Source: Nonomuraea terrae (GTDB taxonomy: Bacteria; Actinomycetota; Actinomycetes; Streptosporangiales; Streptosporangiaceae). Taken from it: a stretch of DNA of 38,761 bases. Where the stretch lies: positions 1-38,761 of the forward strand of contig NZ_SMKQ01000066.1 of the NCBI RefSeq assembly GCF_004348995.1. The letters run 5' to 3'. A program made the position numbers and the translations under genes. Each line of letters starts with the position of its first letter. Position 1 is the stretch's first letter. The notes beneath the pieces were generated by a model. It was not told the DNA's origin and ran no database searches. It was given only the letters and a program-made list of their open reading frames with translations. This document shows positions 22,437 to 30,054 of this stretch, piece by piece.

Positions 22437-24608
22437 CTAGCGCTTGAACAGGCGTGGTGCCAGGTCGATGAGGTTCTTCTGCCACACGTCCCAGCCGTGC
22501 GGCCCCGGGGTGACCCCGTCGAACTCGTACCGGATACCGAGGTTGTCCATGGTGGTCAGGGACGTCATGAACGACGGGTACACGAAGTCCGTCTGGTCGC
22601 CGACGTACAGGCGCAACAGCTTGGTCCCGTTGTTGACCGCCTCCGCGTCGACGTCGGCGCCGCTGCCGAAACCGGCCGAGAACGCCGCGACGTAGGCGAA
22701 CTGCCCCGGGTGCGCCTTGAGCACCCCGAACGTCTGCCCACCTCCCATCGAGAGGCCGGCGAGGGCCTGCCGCGACGGGTCGCTGGAGATGTTGTAGCGG
22801 GCGCGGGCCGCCGGCACGATGTTCTCCAGCAGTTCCTTGTTGAAGTCGGACACGTTGCCATTGCCCATCACGACCACCATCGGCGCCAGATCCCCGTCGA
22901 GGAACTGATGGTCAAGGATCTGCTTGGCGCGTCCCATCTCGACCCAGTCCGTGTAGCTCTGGCCACCACCGTGCTGAAGGTAGAAGACGGCATACGGCTC
23001 CGCGCGGTCCGGGTCGTATCCCGGCGGCGTCCAGACCAACGCGGTCCGGTCCTGGTTCGCCACGGTGCTCCGGTACGTCATGCTCTCGACCTCTCCGCCC
23101 TGACCGGCGGGAACGTCCGAGAGCAGGCGCGCCTTCTCCCCTGGGACGAGGAAGGTGCTCCAGGCCGGCTCGGAGGTCACCTTCGTCGGGTTCGACACGT
23201 CCTTGACCGGGACCCGATCCACGATCAGCCGGTAATAGTAGAACCACGGGTCGAGCGGACCCACGGTCGCCCGCCACCGGTCGCCCGCACGAGACAGCGG
23301 GATGCGCAGCCAACTCCCGTTGGGAGCCCAGTTCGCCCACACCGTGACGTGCCGGGCTTCCTTGAAGTCCGTTGTGGTCTCGAAGGTGACGAAGCCGTCC
23401 TCGGTCACGAACGGCGTCGGAGTGGTGCCTGCCGCCGGCGGGGTGAACTCGCCCTCCAGCTGCCCATGACCGGCGCTCGGACCGTGATCCGATACCTTGC
23501 GGAACAGTCGCGGCACGAAATCAATCAGGTTCTCCTGCCAGGCGTTCCAGTTCGCCCCGGCGTCGGGGTTGACCCCATCGAACTCGTACGTGATGCGGGC
23601 ACTGTCCAGCGCCTTCGTCAGGCGGTTGGTCGCGTTGTACGCGGGGTCCGTCACGTTCCCCGTGTACAGACGCACCAGCTTGACGTGGCGGTTGATCGCG
23701 TTCGCGTCCGCCCTGCTGACGCCGTCCGCCAGGAGACCGGAGAACGAGCCGGCGTGGGCGTACTGACCCGGGTGGGTCAGAGCGGCGCGCAGCGCCTGCG
23801 TCCCGCCCTCGGCCACACCGGCGATCGCCTGATGCGCCGGGTCGCGATGGACACGGTAGCGGTCGGCGACCGCGTCCCGGAGATCCTTGTCGTCGCCCGG
23901 CCCGCTGCCGTCGCTGATCACGACCACCATCGGCTCCATGGCCTTGCGGACCGTGAGGTTGTCGAAGATCTGCTTAGCCCGGCCGAGGTCGAGCCAGTCG
24001 GTGGCGCTCACACCGTCGCCAGACCGCAGGAACAGCACTGGATAGGCATGACGGCCTCTGGCCGCGTATCCCGGCGGCGTCCACACCAGAGCCGACCGCT
24101 CCTGCTGCTCGGCCCGGTAGACCAGGGTCTCGACCTTGCCGCCCCGCCCCTCGGTCACGTCCTCCAGCAGGCTCACCGAGTCGCCCGGCACGAAGAAGGT
24201 GCTCCATAGAGGCTTGGACGCCACGCCGGTGCTGTTCGTCGGATCCTTGAGACCCTTGGTGTCATCGCCCGTGACCTGGTAGGAGTACAGCCCGGGCTTG
24301 AGCGGGCCGAGGACCCCCGACCAGACGTCACCCCGGCGGGTCAGGCCGAACTCCGCCCAGGCGGAAGAGGGGCCGAAGTTCCCTTCGATGACGACCTGCG
24401 ACACCGCGCCCACACCGGCCTCGATGGAGGCTGCCGGAACGCTGAAGGACGCGTAGCCGTCCTCGGAGACGTTCAGCCACGGCGTGTCCGCCGCCGCCGG
24501 CCTTGGCACGAGCAACACTGCCGCGACCGCCATGACCCCGGCGGCGATCGCCGCTGCGAGCCGGCGCCCGCCAGGGCCTGACCTGCCGTGATAAAGTAAA
24601 AAAGGCAT
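22437..24608 (-). CDS. Secreted tandem esterase (CE1/esterase D-like), N-terminal domain catalytically degenerate
   Basis: A 723-residue secreted protein, signal peptide to about residue 42 (AAADT). It consists of two repeats, each an immunoglobulin-like/E-set module followed by an alpha/beta-hydrolase domain of the esterase D / enterochelin-esterase type (repeat 1 about 45-360, repeat 2 about 385-723). Repeat 2 has the full triad: nucleophile Ser620 in GLSMGG, Asp674 in GDQTDF and His704 in GPHGWDVW, with HGGG forming the oxyanion region. In repeat 1 the matching motifs are GVAEGG (Ala266 in place of Ser), GNVTD and GANWNAW (no His), and the HGGG motif reads RSGDG. Proteins of this type include feruloyl and acetylxylan esterases acting on hemicellulose. 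The ATG at 24608 (AGGGAG 7 nt upstream) beats a TTG at 24614. It lies between lacI and the binding-protein gene. Confidence 0.87.
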   Translation of the reverse strand: MPFLLYHGRSGPGGRRLAAAIAAGVMAVAAVLLVPRPAAADTPWLNVSEDGYASFSVPAASIEAGVGAVSQVVIEGNFGPSSAWAEFGLTRRGDVWSGVLGPLKPGLYSYQVTGDDTKGLKDPTNSTGVASKPLWSTFFVPGDSVSLLEDVTEGRGGKVETLVYRAEQQERSALVWTPPGYAARGRHAYPVLFLRSGDGVSATDWLDLGRAKQIFDNLTVRKAMEPMVVVISDGSGPGDDKDLRDAVADRYRVHRDPAHQAIAGVAEGGTQALRAALTHPGQYAHAGSFSGLLADGVSRADANAINRHVKLVRLYTGNVTDPAYNATNRLTKALDSARITYEFDGVNPDAGANWNAWQENLIDFVPRLFRKVSDHGPSAGHGQLEGEFTPPAAGTTPTPFVTEDGFVTFETTTDFKEARHVTVWANWAPNGSWLRIPLSRAGDRWRATVGPLDPWFYYYRLIVDRVPVKDVSNPTKVTSEPAWSTFLVPGEKARLLSDVPAGQGGEVESMTYRSTVANQDRTALVWTPPGYDPDRAEPYAVFYLQHGGGQSYTDWVEMGRAKQILDHQFLDGDLAPMVVVMGNGNVSDFNKELLENIVPAARARYNISSDPSRQALAGLSMGGGQTFGVLKAHPGQFAYVAAFSAGFGSGADVDAEAVNNGTKLLRLYVGDQTDFVYPSFMTSLTTMDNLGIRYEFDGVTPGPHGWDVWQKNLIDLAPRLFKR

Positions 24609-24723
24609 GCGCAAACTCCCTAAAGGCTGGCCACGGTTGATGCCCGACTGGCCGGCCTGATTCCATGCGGTGGATGATTGTGGTTGGTGTTCGCACCTCC
24701 TTCCGTCGTGGGGTCAGCTTGCC

Positions 24724-24755
24724 CATCTGACGTTCGTTGCCCCGGACGTCAGATG
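24724..24755 (-). terminator. Hairpin between lacI and the esterase gene
   Basis: Perfect 10-bp arms CATCTGACGT / ACGTCAGATG around a 12-nt loop, 28 nt past the lacI stop on the minus strand. No U-tract follows, as is usual for actinomycete terminators. It probably ends lacI transcription; the esterase ATG is 116 nt further on, so there is room for its own promoter. Confidence 0.55.
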
Positions 24756-24783
24756 CGATGAGGCGCCGTCTCTCTGGGTGGCG

Positions 24784-25806
24784 TCACGGTCGCATAGGGT
24801 TCCTCGGCGCCGCGCTGGAGCCGCGAACCACCAGGCGGGTCGGGAGCATGATCTGACTCGGCCCCTCCCAGTCGCCGCACACCAGCGACTTCAGCATGCG
24901 CGCGGCCTCGTACCCGAGCCAGTACATCGACTGGTCCACCGTGGTCAGCCCAGGCTCGGCCAGCGCGGACTCCGGTATGTTGTCGAAGCCGACCACCGAC
25001 AGGTCGCCGGGAACGCTGAGCCCCAAGTCCTTCGCGACCTCCAGAGTCTTCAGCGCCATTCCATCGCTCGCCGCGAAGATCGCCGTTGGGCGGTCGGCCC
25101 TGTCCAGCAGCGCACGCGCGAGCGGTGCCGCGGACTCGGGATTGAAGTCTCCTCGTGCGATCAACTCCTGATCGACGGGAACACCGGCTTCGCCCAGCGC
25201 CTTCCAGTACCCCTCCTCGCGCGACCATGCCGCCTCGAGGCTGGACCGGCCCGCGATGAATCCGATACGCCGATGTCCCAGGCCAAGGAGGTGCTCGACC
25301 ACTGTGGTGGCACCCGTGAGGTTGTCCGCCGTCACCGACGGCACCGTCGAGCCCTTCGCCGGATCGATCACCACCACCGGAGTGCCACATCGCACCTCGC
25401 CCGAGGGGGTGACGACGATGCACCCGTCCGTGAGCGTGCCCGCCAAGCGGGCCAGATGCCGCTGCTCCCAGCCCTCGGAATACGTCCCGTAAAGATCGCT
25501 GTTGGCGTAGATGATCAAGTCGAAGCCCGACTGGCTCAGCGCATCCATCACCCCTTTGAGCACCTCAGCCGTATAGGACTGGAAACTGTGGGTGACCAGG
25601 CCCAGAACATTGGTGCGGCTGCGCCGCAGGCTCGTCGCCACCAGACTCGACTCGTAGCCGAGCTGCTCGATGGCCGAACGGACCTGCGCGATGGTGCTCG
25701 CACTGACGCCGTAACGCCCGTTGACCACCCGCGACACGGTCGCGGTGGAAACGCCCGCTAATCGTGCGACATCACTCATCGACACCGGCGCACCGCCGTT
25801 GGCCAT
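24784..25806 (-). CDS. LacI-family transcriptional regulator of locus A
   Basis: A 340-residue repressor. The N-terminal helix-turn-helix is SMSDVARLAGVSTATVSRVVNG (residues about 9-30), followed by the hinge helix. The effector-binding domain starts with VLGLVTHSFQ (about 69-78) and includes GHRRIGFIAGRSSLEAA, GDFNPESAAPLARALLDR, the dimer-interface motif LSVVGFDNIPES, LTTVDQSMYWLGYEAARML and the final LPTRLVVRGSSA. It is predicted to respond to a sugar imported by the adjacent transporter and to repress the locus. The ATG at 25806 is preceded by GAGGG. Two operator-like sites lie directly upstream (autoregulation). A second, degraded LacI remnant lies behind it (about 25940-26075). Confidence 0.92.
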   Translation of the reverse strand: MANGGAPVSMSDVARLAGVSTATVSRVVNGRYGVSASTIAQVRSAIEQLGYESSLVATSLRRSRTNVLGLVTHSFQSYTAEVLKGVMDALSQSGFDLIIYANSDLYGTYSEGWEQRHLARLAGTLTDGCIVVTPSGEVRCGTPVVVIDPAKGSTVPSVTADNLTGATTVVEHLLGLGHRRIGFIAGRSSLEAAWSREEGYWKALGEAGVPVDQELIARGDFNPESAAPLARALLDRADRPTAIFAASDGMALKTLEVAKDLGLSVPGDLSVVGFDNIPESALAEPGLTTVDQSMYWLGYEAARMLKSLVCGDWEGPSQIMLPTRLVVRGSSAAPRNPMRP

Positions 25807-25821
25807 GCCGCCCTCACCAAT

Positions 25822-25847
25822 TGCAATCGTTATCGGTTACGTTTGCA
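25822..25847. promoter_or_regulatory. Paired LacI-type operator candidates at the lacI promoter
   Basis: TGCAATCGTTATCG (25822-25835) and, on the other strand, TGCAAACGTAACCG (25834-25847) share the pattern TGCAA.CGT.A.CG with a central CG. They are in opposite orientation, overlap by two bases and lie 15-40 nt before the lacI ATG. They are less similar to the 22373 site, so a different half-site preference is possible. Confidence 0.4.
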
Positions 25848-25939
25848 GCGCAAAGGTAAGCGATCGGGATGGGAGAAACAAGACCTTTTCGGCCGACCGT
25901 TCATCGGGTAGAAACGTTGGCCGGATCCCGCGGTCGGGG

Positions 25940-26075
25940 CCGGTATCGCGGCGCCATGACGACGAGAAGGCTGCCGGACGGACGTCAGCCGAGGCGTGGT
26001 CGCATCGGGTCCGCGGCATGTCGTCGAACCCGGTGACCGACAGCTCGCCCGGGACGGAGATGCCTTCGCGACGGC
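25940..26075 (-). pseudogene. Degraded LacI-family regulator fragment
   Basis: On the minus strand near 26010-26075 the frame reads EGISVPGELSVTGFDDMPR, the dimer-interface motif of LacI proteins. After a frameshift near 26000 the next conserved piece, RLTSVRQPSRRHGAA (family LTTVRQP...MG), is encoded in another frame. Nothing upstream or downstream continues the gene; the GntR stop is at 26077. It is a second, different LacI gene that has been lost, or a partial duplication. Confidence 0.6.
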
Positions 26076-26076
26076 G

Positions 26077-26850
26077 CTAGCGTTGCAGGCGCACGGGGGC
26101 GCTGGGTGCGTTGCGCCGGACGAGCCAAGCCTCGGTGATGTGCGTGAACATCGCTTCGCTGGCGCCATCGGGGTCACGGGCGGCGATGCGTTCATAGATC
26201 CGGCGATGGCCCTGGTTGGACGCCACGCACAGGGCTCGTTCCGGCTTGCCCATGTATCGAGCGGTGTTGATCACTTGACTCTCCAGCGCCCGCACCACGC
26301 CCCGGGCGATGCGGTTACCGGATGCCTGCATGATCGTGTCGTGGAATGCGCGGTCGTGGTCGGCATACGTGACGTGGTCGCCCACGAGCTCGTCCATCCG
26401 GTCCACCAGACCACGCAGCCGCTCAATGGTCTCCTCGCCCGCCACCCGAGCGGCGAGATAGGCCATGTCGGACTCGAGCAGGCGGCGTGTGACGACGAGG
26501 TCGTCGAGGATCCCCAGGCTCTCGTCCATGTCGATGGTCGCCGCGAGGACGAGCTCGTCCAGCATGTCCCACATCGTGGGCGGGGTCACCATGGTCCCCG
26601 CGCCCTGGCGGACCTGGACGAGCCCTTTTTCCTGGAGGATCTTCACAGCCTCCCGGACGACCGTCCGGCTCACCGAGAAGGTCTCGCACAGCACGGGCTC
26701 GGGGGGAAGGGGCGTGCCCGACGGGTGCACCCCGCGGACGATGCGCTCGACGAGCTCCGCCGTCACCGCCTTGCCCAGGCTGGCCGGTCGTCGGACCCAT
26801 GCGGGCGGGGGCACGGGGACGCTGCCGGGCGATTCCTGCGATGCCGTCAT
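26077..26850 (-). CDS. GntR-family regulator, FadR subfamily with FCD domain (locus B)
   Basis: A 257-residue regulator. Winged helix at about residues 22-95: VTAELVERIVRGVHPSGTPLPPEPVLCETFSVSRTVVREAVKILQEKGLVQVRQGAGTMV spans this region (conserved parts: LPPE, SRTVVREA, KGLVQVRQGAGT). The FCD effector domain fills about 105-250, with the metal-ligand motif residues in DLVVTRRLLE, the ADHDRAFHDTIMQASGN helix and GHRRIYERIAARDPDGASEAMFTHI. FCD regulators usually sense sugar acids, dicarboxylates or other organic acids (family knowledge). The ATG at 26850 (GGAGGAAG upstream) is preferred over an in-frame start at 26916, which lies in the operator region. It is divergent from the binding-protein gene of locus B, with shared operators at 26886-26922. 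Confidence 0.92.
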   Translation of the reverse strand: MTASQESPGSVPVPPPAWVRRPASLGKAVTAELVERIVRGVHPSGTPLPPEPVLCETFSVSRTVVREAVKILQEKGLVQVRQGAGTMVTPPTMWDMLDELVLAATIDMDESLGILDDLVVTRRLLESDMAYLAARVAGEETIERLRGLVDRMDELVGDHVTYADHDRAFHDTIMQASGNRIARGVVRALESQVINTARYMGKPERALCVASNQGHRRIYERIAARDPDGASEAMFTHITEAWLVRRNAPSAPVRLQR

Positions 26851-26882
26851 ATCTTCCTCCGGTGACCTGCTAGGCCACCGGC

Positions 26883-26928
26883 AGTATACGTCATGCGTAT
26901 TGACAGCATACATCATACGAATTATGTT
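26883..26928. promoter_or_regulatory. Divergent promoters with twin operators between gntR and the locus B transporter
   Basis: The plus-strand promoter is TTGACA (26900-26905), 17-nt spacer, TATGTT (26923-26928). Operator 1 (26886-26900, ATACGTCATGCGTAT) is a palindrome with perfect 5-bp arms that overlaps the -35. Operator 2 (26908-26922, ATACATCATACGAAT) matches operator 1 at 12 of 15 positions and fills the spacer up to the -10. Starts of the two sites are 22 bp apart, about two helical turns. On the minus strand TATACT (26888-26883) forms a -10 for gntR overlapping operator 1. The arrangement predicts strong repression of the transporter and autoregulation. Confidence 0.65.
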
Positions 26929-26978
26929 CCCGGGACGACGGCCGGGAACGCCGGCCGCGCTCTGGAGAGTGAAGAGCT

Positions 26979-28247
26979 ATGAAGCAGCGAACACTCTGGT
27001 CAGTCGTCCTTGCCACGGGATTGGCCGTGACCGGCTGCGGAAGCGCCGCACCGACGCAGTCCTCCCCCGGGGAGCCCAGAAGCAAGATCGTGGTCTGGGA
27101 CTGGAAATCCGGCGAACCCGGCGTGACCTCCTACATAGAGAAGGCGAAGGCCGACTTTGCCACGAAGCATCCCGATGTCACCGTCGAGTTCGTGGCCCAG
27201 CCGTTCGACCAGTACTACACCCTGCTAGGCGCGGCCACCCAGTCGGGCAAGGGCCCCGACGTCATGTTGTTCAACGGCGGCGGGCAGATCCGCGACCGGG
27301 TCGACGGGCTCCTGCCACTGGACCAGTACGTGGCCGAGGACAAGCAGCGGCTGGCGGGCTGGGACGCCTTCAGCAAGGACGGCACGATCTATGCCGCCCC
27401 GGTGACCTTGCAGGGCCATCCGATCTACTACAACAAGTCGCTCTATCAGAAGGCCGGACTGGATCCGGCGAACCCGCCGAAGACGTGGGACGAGTTCGTC
27501 AGCGACTGCGCCGCCATCAACAAGGCGGCCGGCGCCAAGTGTTTCGCCCTCGGCAACAAGGAAGGGTTCGGGATCCAGTTCTTCATGTCGGGCCTCGGGC
27601 CGGGCATCCTGACGCCCAAGGAGTACGACGACTGGATCGCCGGAAAACGCGACTGGACCTCTCCGCATGTGAAGGAGATCTTCAGCCTGTGGAAGAAGGT
27701 CAACGACGACGGCCTGAACAACGACGGCGCCAACTCCACCGCGCTGTTCAACGACGCCTTCGCGCTCTTCAACACCGGCAAGTCCGCCACCGTCATCGGG
27801 CTGATGTCGGATGTCGGACACTGGAAGGACTTCGGCGAATTCCTGGGCGCCGACCAGGTCGGCGTCATGACCGCACCAGTGGTCACCAGCGGGGCCACGT
27901 CCGTCCTTCCCTACGACGGCGGCATCGGCTACGGGGTCGCCAAATCCACCAAGGATCCCGAACTGGCCGCCGACCTGGTGCGATCACTGACCTCGACCGG
28001 CGCGCTGACCGCGTTCTACACCGGCGCGGGCGCGATCACCTCCGACACCACGATCGACGTGTCGCAGGGCGCTCCCGCCGTGGCCGCGATCGTGCCCCAG
28101 ATCAAGGACGGCAAGCCCGCCCTGCATGTCGCGTTGTCCTCCACGACTCTGGACCTGATGGGGAGGCTGTCCCAGCAGCTCCTGAGCGGGTCGGTGAGCG
28201 TCGACGAAGCGGTGAGGCAACTGGCCGCTTCGGACAAGGTGAGCTGA
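26979..28247 (+). CDS. Extracellular carbohydrate-binding lipoprotein of ABC transporter (locus B)
   Basis: A 422-residue family 1 solute-binding protein with lipobox AVTGC (Cys20). Mature part: KIVVWDWKSGEPGVTSYIEKA, the HPDVTVEFV strand, KGPDVMLFNGGG, YAAPVTLQGHPIYYNKSLYQKAGLDPANPPKTWDEF (CUT1 signature around residues 135-170) and a long helical C-terminal lobe. Ligand unknown; the FCD regulator and enolase-superfamily enzyme nearby favour an oligosaccharide with an acidic sugar (inference). It is first in a plus-strand operon with two permeases, the enolase-superfamily gene and a beta-helix gene. Confidence 0.92.
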   Translation: MKQRTLWSVVLATGLAVTGCGSAAPTQSSPGEPRSKIVVWDWKSGEPGVTSYIEKAKADFATKHPDVTVEFVAQPFDQYYTLLGAATQSGKGPDVMLFNGGGQIRDRVDGLLPLDQYVAEDKQRLAGWDAFSKDGTIYAAPVTLQGHPIYYNKSLYQKAGLDPANPPKTWDEFVSDCAAINKAAGAKCFALGNKEGFGIQFFMSGLGPGILTPKEYDDWIAGKRDWTSPHVKEIFSLWKKVNDDGLNNDGANSTALFNDAFALFNTGKSATVIGLMSDVGHWKDFGEFLGADQVGVMTAPVVTSGATSVLPYDGGIGYGVAKSTKDPELAADLVRSLTSTGALTAFYTGAGAITSDTTIDVSQGAPAVAAIVPQIKDGKPALHVALSSTTLDLMGRLSQQLLSGSVSVDEAVRQLAASDKVS

Positions 28248-28251
28248 TCGC

Positions 28252-29226
28252 GTGCCGATCGGAGGCTCGTCACCGGTGGTCCGCTCGGCCGCAGCGGAGC
28301 GGACCACCGGAGCACGGTTCGAGCGGCCAGGCCGCCACGGCGGCACCGGGGGGATCCCCCGCGGGGCGCGGGCCGAGCGTCTTGCGCCCTTCGTCCTGGT
28401 TGCTCCGGCCGTACTGATCATCGTGGCGCTGCGGTTGTGGCCGCTGCTGCTGGGCGTCAACTTCTCCTTCACGGGCGACGGCGAGCGTAACGGGACCTCT
28501 GTCGGCTTCGACAACTACGCGCAACTGCTCGACGACCCGTTGTTCCGCACCGCGCTGCGCAACGTCGGGCTGCTGGTGGTCCTGCTTCCCGTTGCGGTGG
28601 CGATCCCCGGCCTGCTGGCGACGTTCATCTACTTGCGGGTGCCCGGGCATCGGCTCTTCCGCGGCGTCTACTTCTTCCCGGCCGTGCTCTCACCGGTGAT
28701 CGTCGGCGCGATCTTCAACCTGATGCTCGGCTTCGACGGCCCGTTGAACGCCGCCCTGGGAGCGATCGGTCTCGGCCCCATCGACTGGCTCGGCGACCCG
28801 GGCGTCGCCATGTTCACGGTCATCGGCGTGCACGTCTGGGCGACGTTCGGGATGGCCCTGGTGGTGTTCCTCGCCGGATTCTCCACCTTGGACGCCGCGC
28901 TCCTGGACGCCGCCCGGATGGACGGCGCGTCACTGCCCCGGATCATCTGGCATGTCATCATCCCGGGCCTGTCCCGCACCATCCAGTTCGTCTTCGTAAC
29001 GACCATGATCGGAATGCTGACGTCCATGTTCGGCCTGCTGTACGTCATGACCAGCGGCGGCCCGGAAGGTTCGACGTACCTGCCGGAGTTCTACGTCTGG
29101 ATCCAGCAGGGACGGATGAACCGCCCGGCACTCGCCTCGGCCGCATCGACGGTGTTGTTCCTCATCATGCTCGTGGTCGGAATCCTGCAGGTGAGTGTGC
29201 TCCGCCGCGCGGGGAGGGAAGACTGA
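28252..29226 (+). CDS. Carbohydrate ABC transporter permease, MalF type (locus B)
   Basis: A 324-residue CUT1 permease. The first helix is at about residues 44-67 (RLAPFVLVAPAVLIIVALRLW), and the EAA loop DAARMDGASLPRIIWHVIIPG is at about 221-241. The N-terminal 42 residues before the first helix are unusually long, low in complexity and encoded across the strong hairpin at 28273-28310, with no ATG. GTG at 28252 (AAGGTGAG about 9 nt upstream) is the likely start. The final TGA overlaps the ATG of the next gene by one base. Confidence 0.9.
   Translation: MPIGGSSPVVRSAAAERTTGARFERPGRHGGTGGIPRGARAERLAPFVLVAPAVLIIVALRLWPLLLGVNFSFTGDGERNGTSVGFDNYAQLLDDPLFRTALRNVGLLVVLLPVAVAIPGLLATFIYLRVPGHRLFRGVYFFPAVLSPVIVGAIFNLMLGFDGPLNAALGAIGLGPIDWLGDPGVAMFTVIGVHVWATFGMALVVFLAGFSTLDAALLDAARMDGASLPRIIWHVIIPGLSRTIQFVFVTTMIGMLTSMFGLLYVMTSGGPEGSTYLPEFYVWIQQGRMNRPALASAASTVLFLIMLVVGILQVSVLRRAGRED
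28273..28310 (+). terminator. Hairpin at the binding-protein/permease junction (locus B)
   Basis: Perfect 14-bp arms (CCGGTGGTCCGCTC / GAGCGGACCACCGG) with a 10-nt loop, beginning 26 nt after the stop of the binding-protein gene and inside the first codons of the permease. Because it lies in the reading frame it is not a plain terminator. It may stabilise the upstream RNA end or slow ribosomes on the permease, lowering permease output. It parallels the hairpin at 20853-20884. Confidence 0.6.
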
Positions 29227-30053
29227 TGCCCGGCAAGCGCCTGGGCAGGTGGATGGTCGCCGTCCCGATGGCGCTCCTCGCGCTGGCGACCGTCTATCCC
29301 CTCGTGTTCACCACCAACGTCGCCATGAAGACGCGGCGGGAGTACATCCTTGACCGGTTCTCCCCCACGACCTCCCTGCACCTGGAGAACATCGCCGCGG
29401 CGTGGAACAGCGTCGGCATGGCGCGCTACTTCGCCAACTCGCTCATCGTGGTGACGGCCTCGGTGATCCTGCTGCTGCTCTTCGGGTCGATGGCCGGCTT
29501 CGCGTTGAGTCAGTTGCGGTTCCGCGGCTCCTCGGCGCTGTTCCTGGGCTGTCTGGCGGCGCTGTTCGTCCCGTTCCAGGTGATCATGGTGCCGTTGGCC
29601 CGGGTCATGGCGGACAGCGGTCTCATCGACACCTACCCGGGACTGATCCTGGCCTACGTCGCGCAATTTCTCCCGTTCACCATCTTCCTGATGACGAGCC
29701 ACTACAGGACCATCCCCGTGGAGATCATCCACGCAGCGAGGATCGACGGCAACTCCACCTACGGCGTCTACCGGCGGATCATGATCCCGCTCGGTGCTCC
29801 GGCCCTGTTGTCGGTCGGCATCCTCGATGCCTTGTTCTGCTGGAACGACGTGCTCATCGCCCTGCTGATGATGCCGTCGCCAGAGCATCGCACCCTCATG
29901 GTCGGGGTCACCTCGCTGCGCGGACAGTACTCGGACAACATCCCCCAGTTCGCCTCAGGAGTTCTGATCGCCGCGATACCCGTCCTGTTGCTCTATCTCT
30001 TCCTTCAGCGTCAGATCGCCGACGGTGTCACCGCCGGCTCCACGAAGGGCTGA
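29226..30053 (+). CDS. Carbohydrate ABC transporter permease, MalG type (locus B)
   Basis: A 275-residue CUT1 permease with six membrane segments. EAA loop HAARIDGNSTYGVYRRIMIPL at about 175-195. Start ATG at 29226 shares its A with the TGA of the preceding permease. It forms the membrane channel with that gene product; ATP hydrolysis must come from a separate ATPase. The stop is one base before the ATG of the enolase-superfamily gene, so translation is coupled. Confidence 0.92.
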   Translation: MPGKRLGRWMVAVPMALLALATVYPLVFTTNVAMKTRREYILDRFSPTTSLHLENIAAAWNSVGMARYFANSLIVVTASVILLLLFGSMAGFALSQLRFRGSSALFLGCLAALFVPFQVIMVPLARVMADSGLIDTYPGLILAYVAQFLPFTIFLMTSHYRTIPVEIIHAARIDGNSTYGVYRRIMIPLGAPALLSVGILDALFCWNDVLIALLMMPSPEHRTLMVGVTSLRGQYSDNIPQFASGVLIAAIPVLLLYLFLQRQIADGVTAGSTKG

Positions 30054-30054
30054 C

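Noticed and set aside
28349..28362. GGGGGATCCCCC palindrome inside the permease gene
   Set aside because: Lies in coding sequence, GC-run palindrome of a kind expected by chance; the 14-bp hairpin upstream is the convincing structure.
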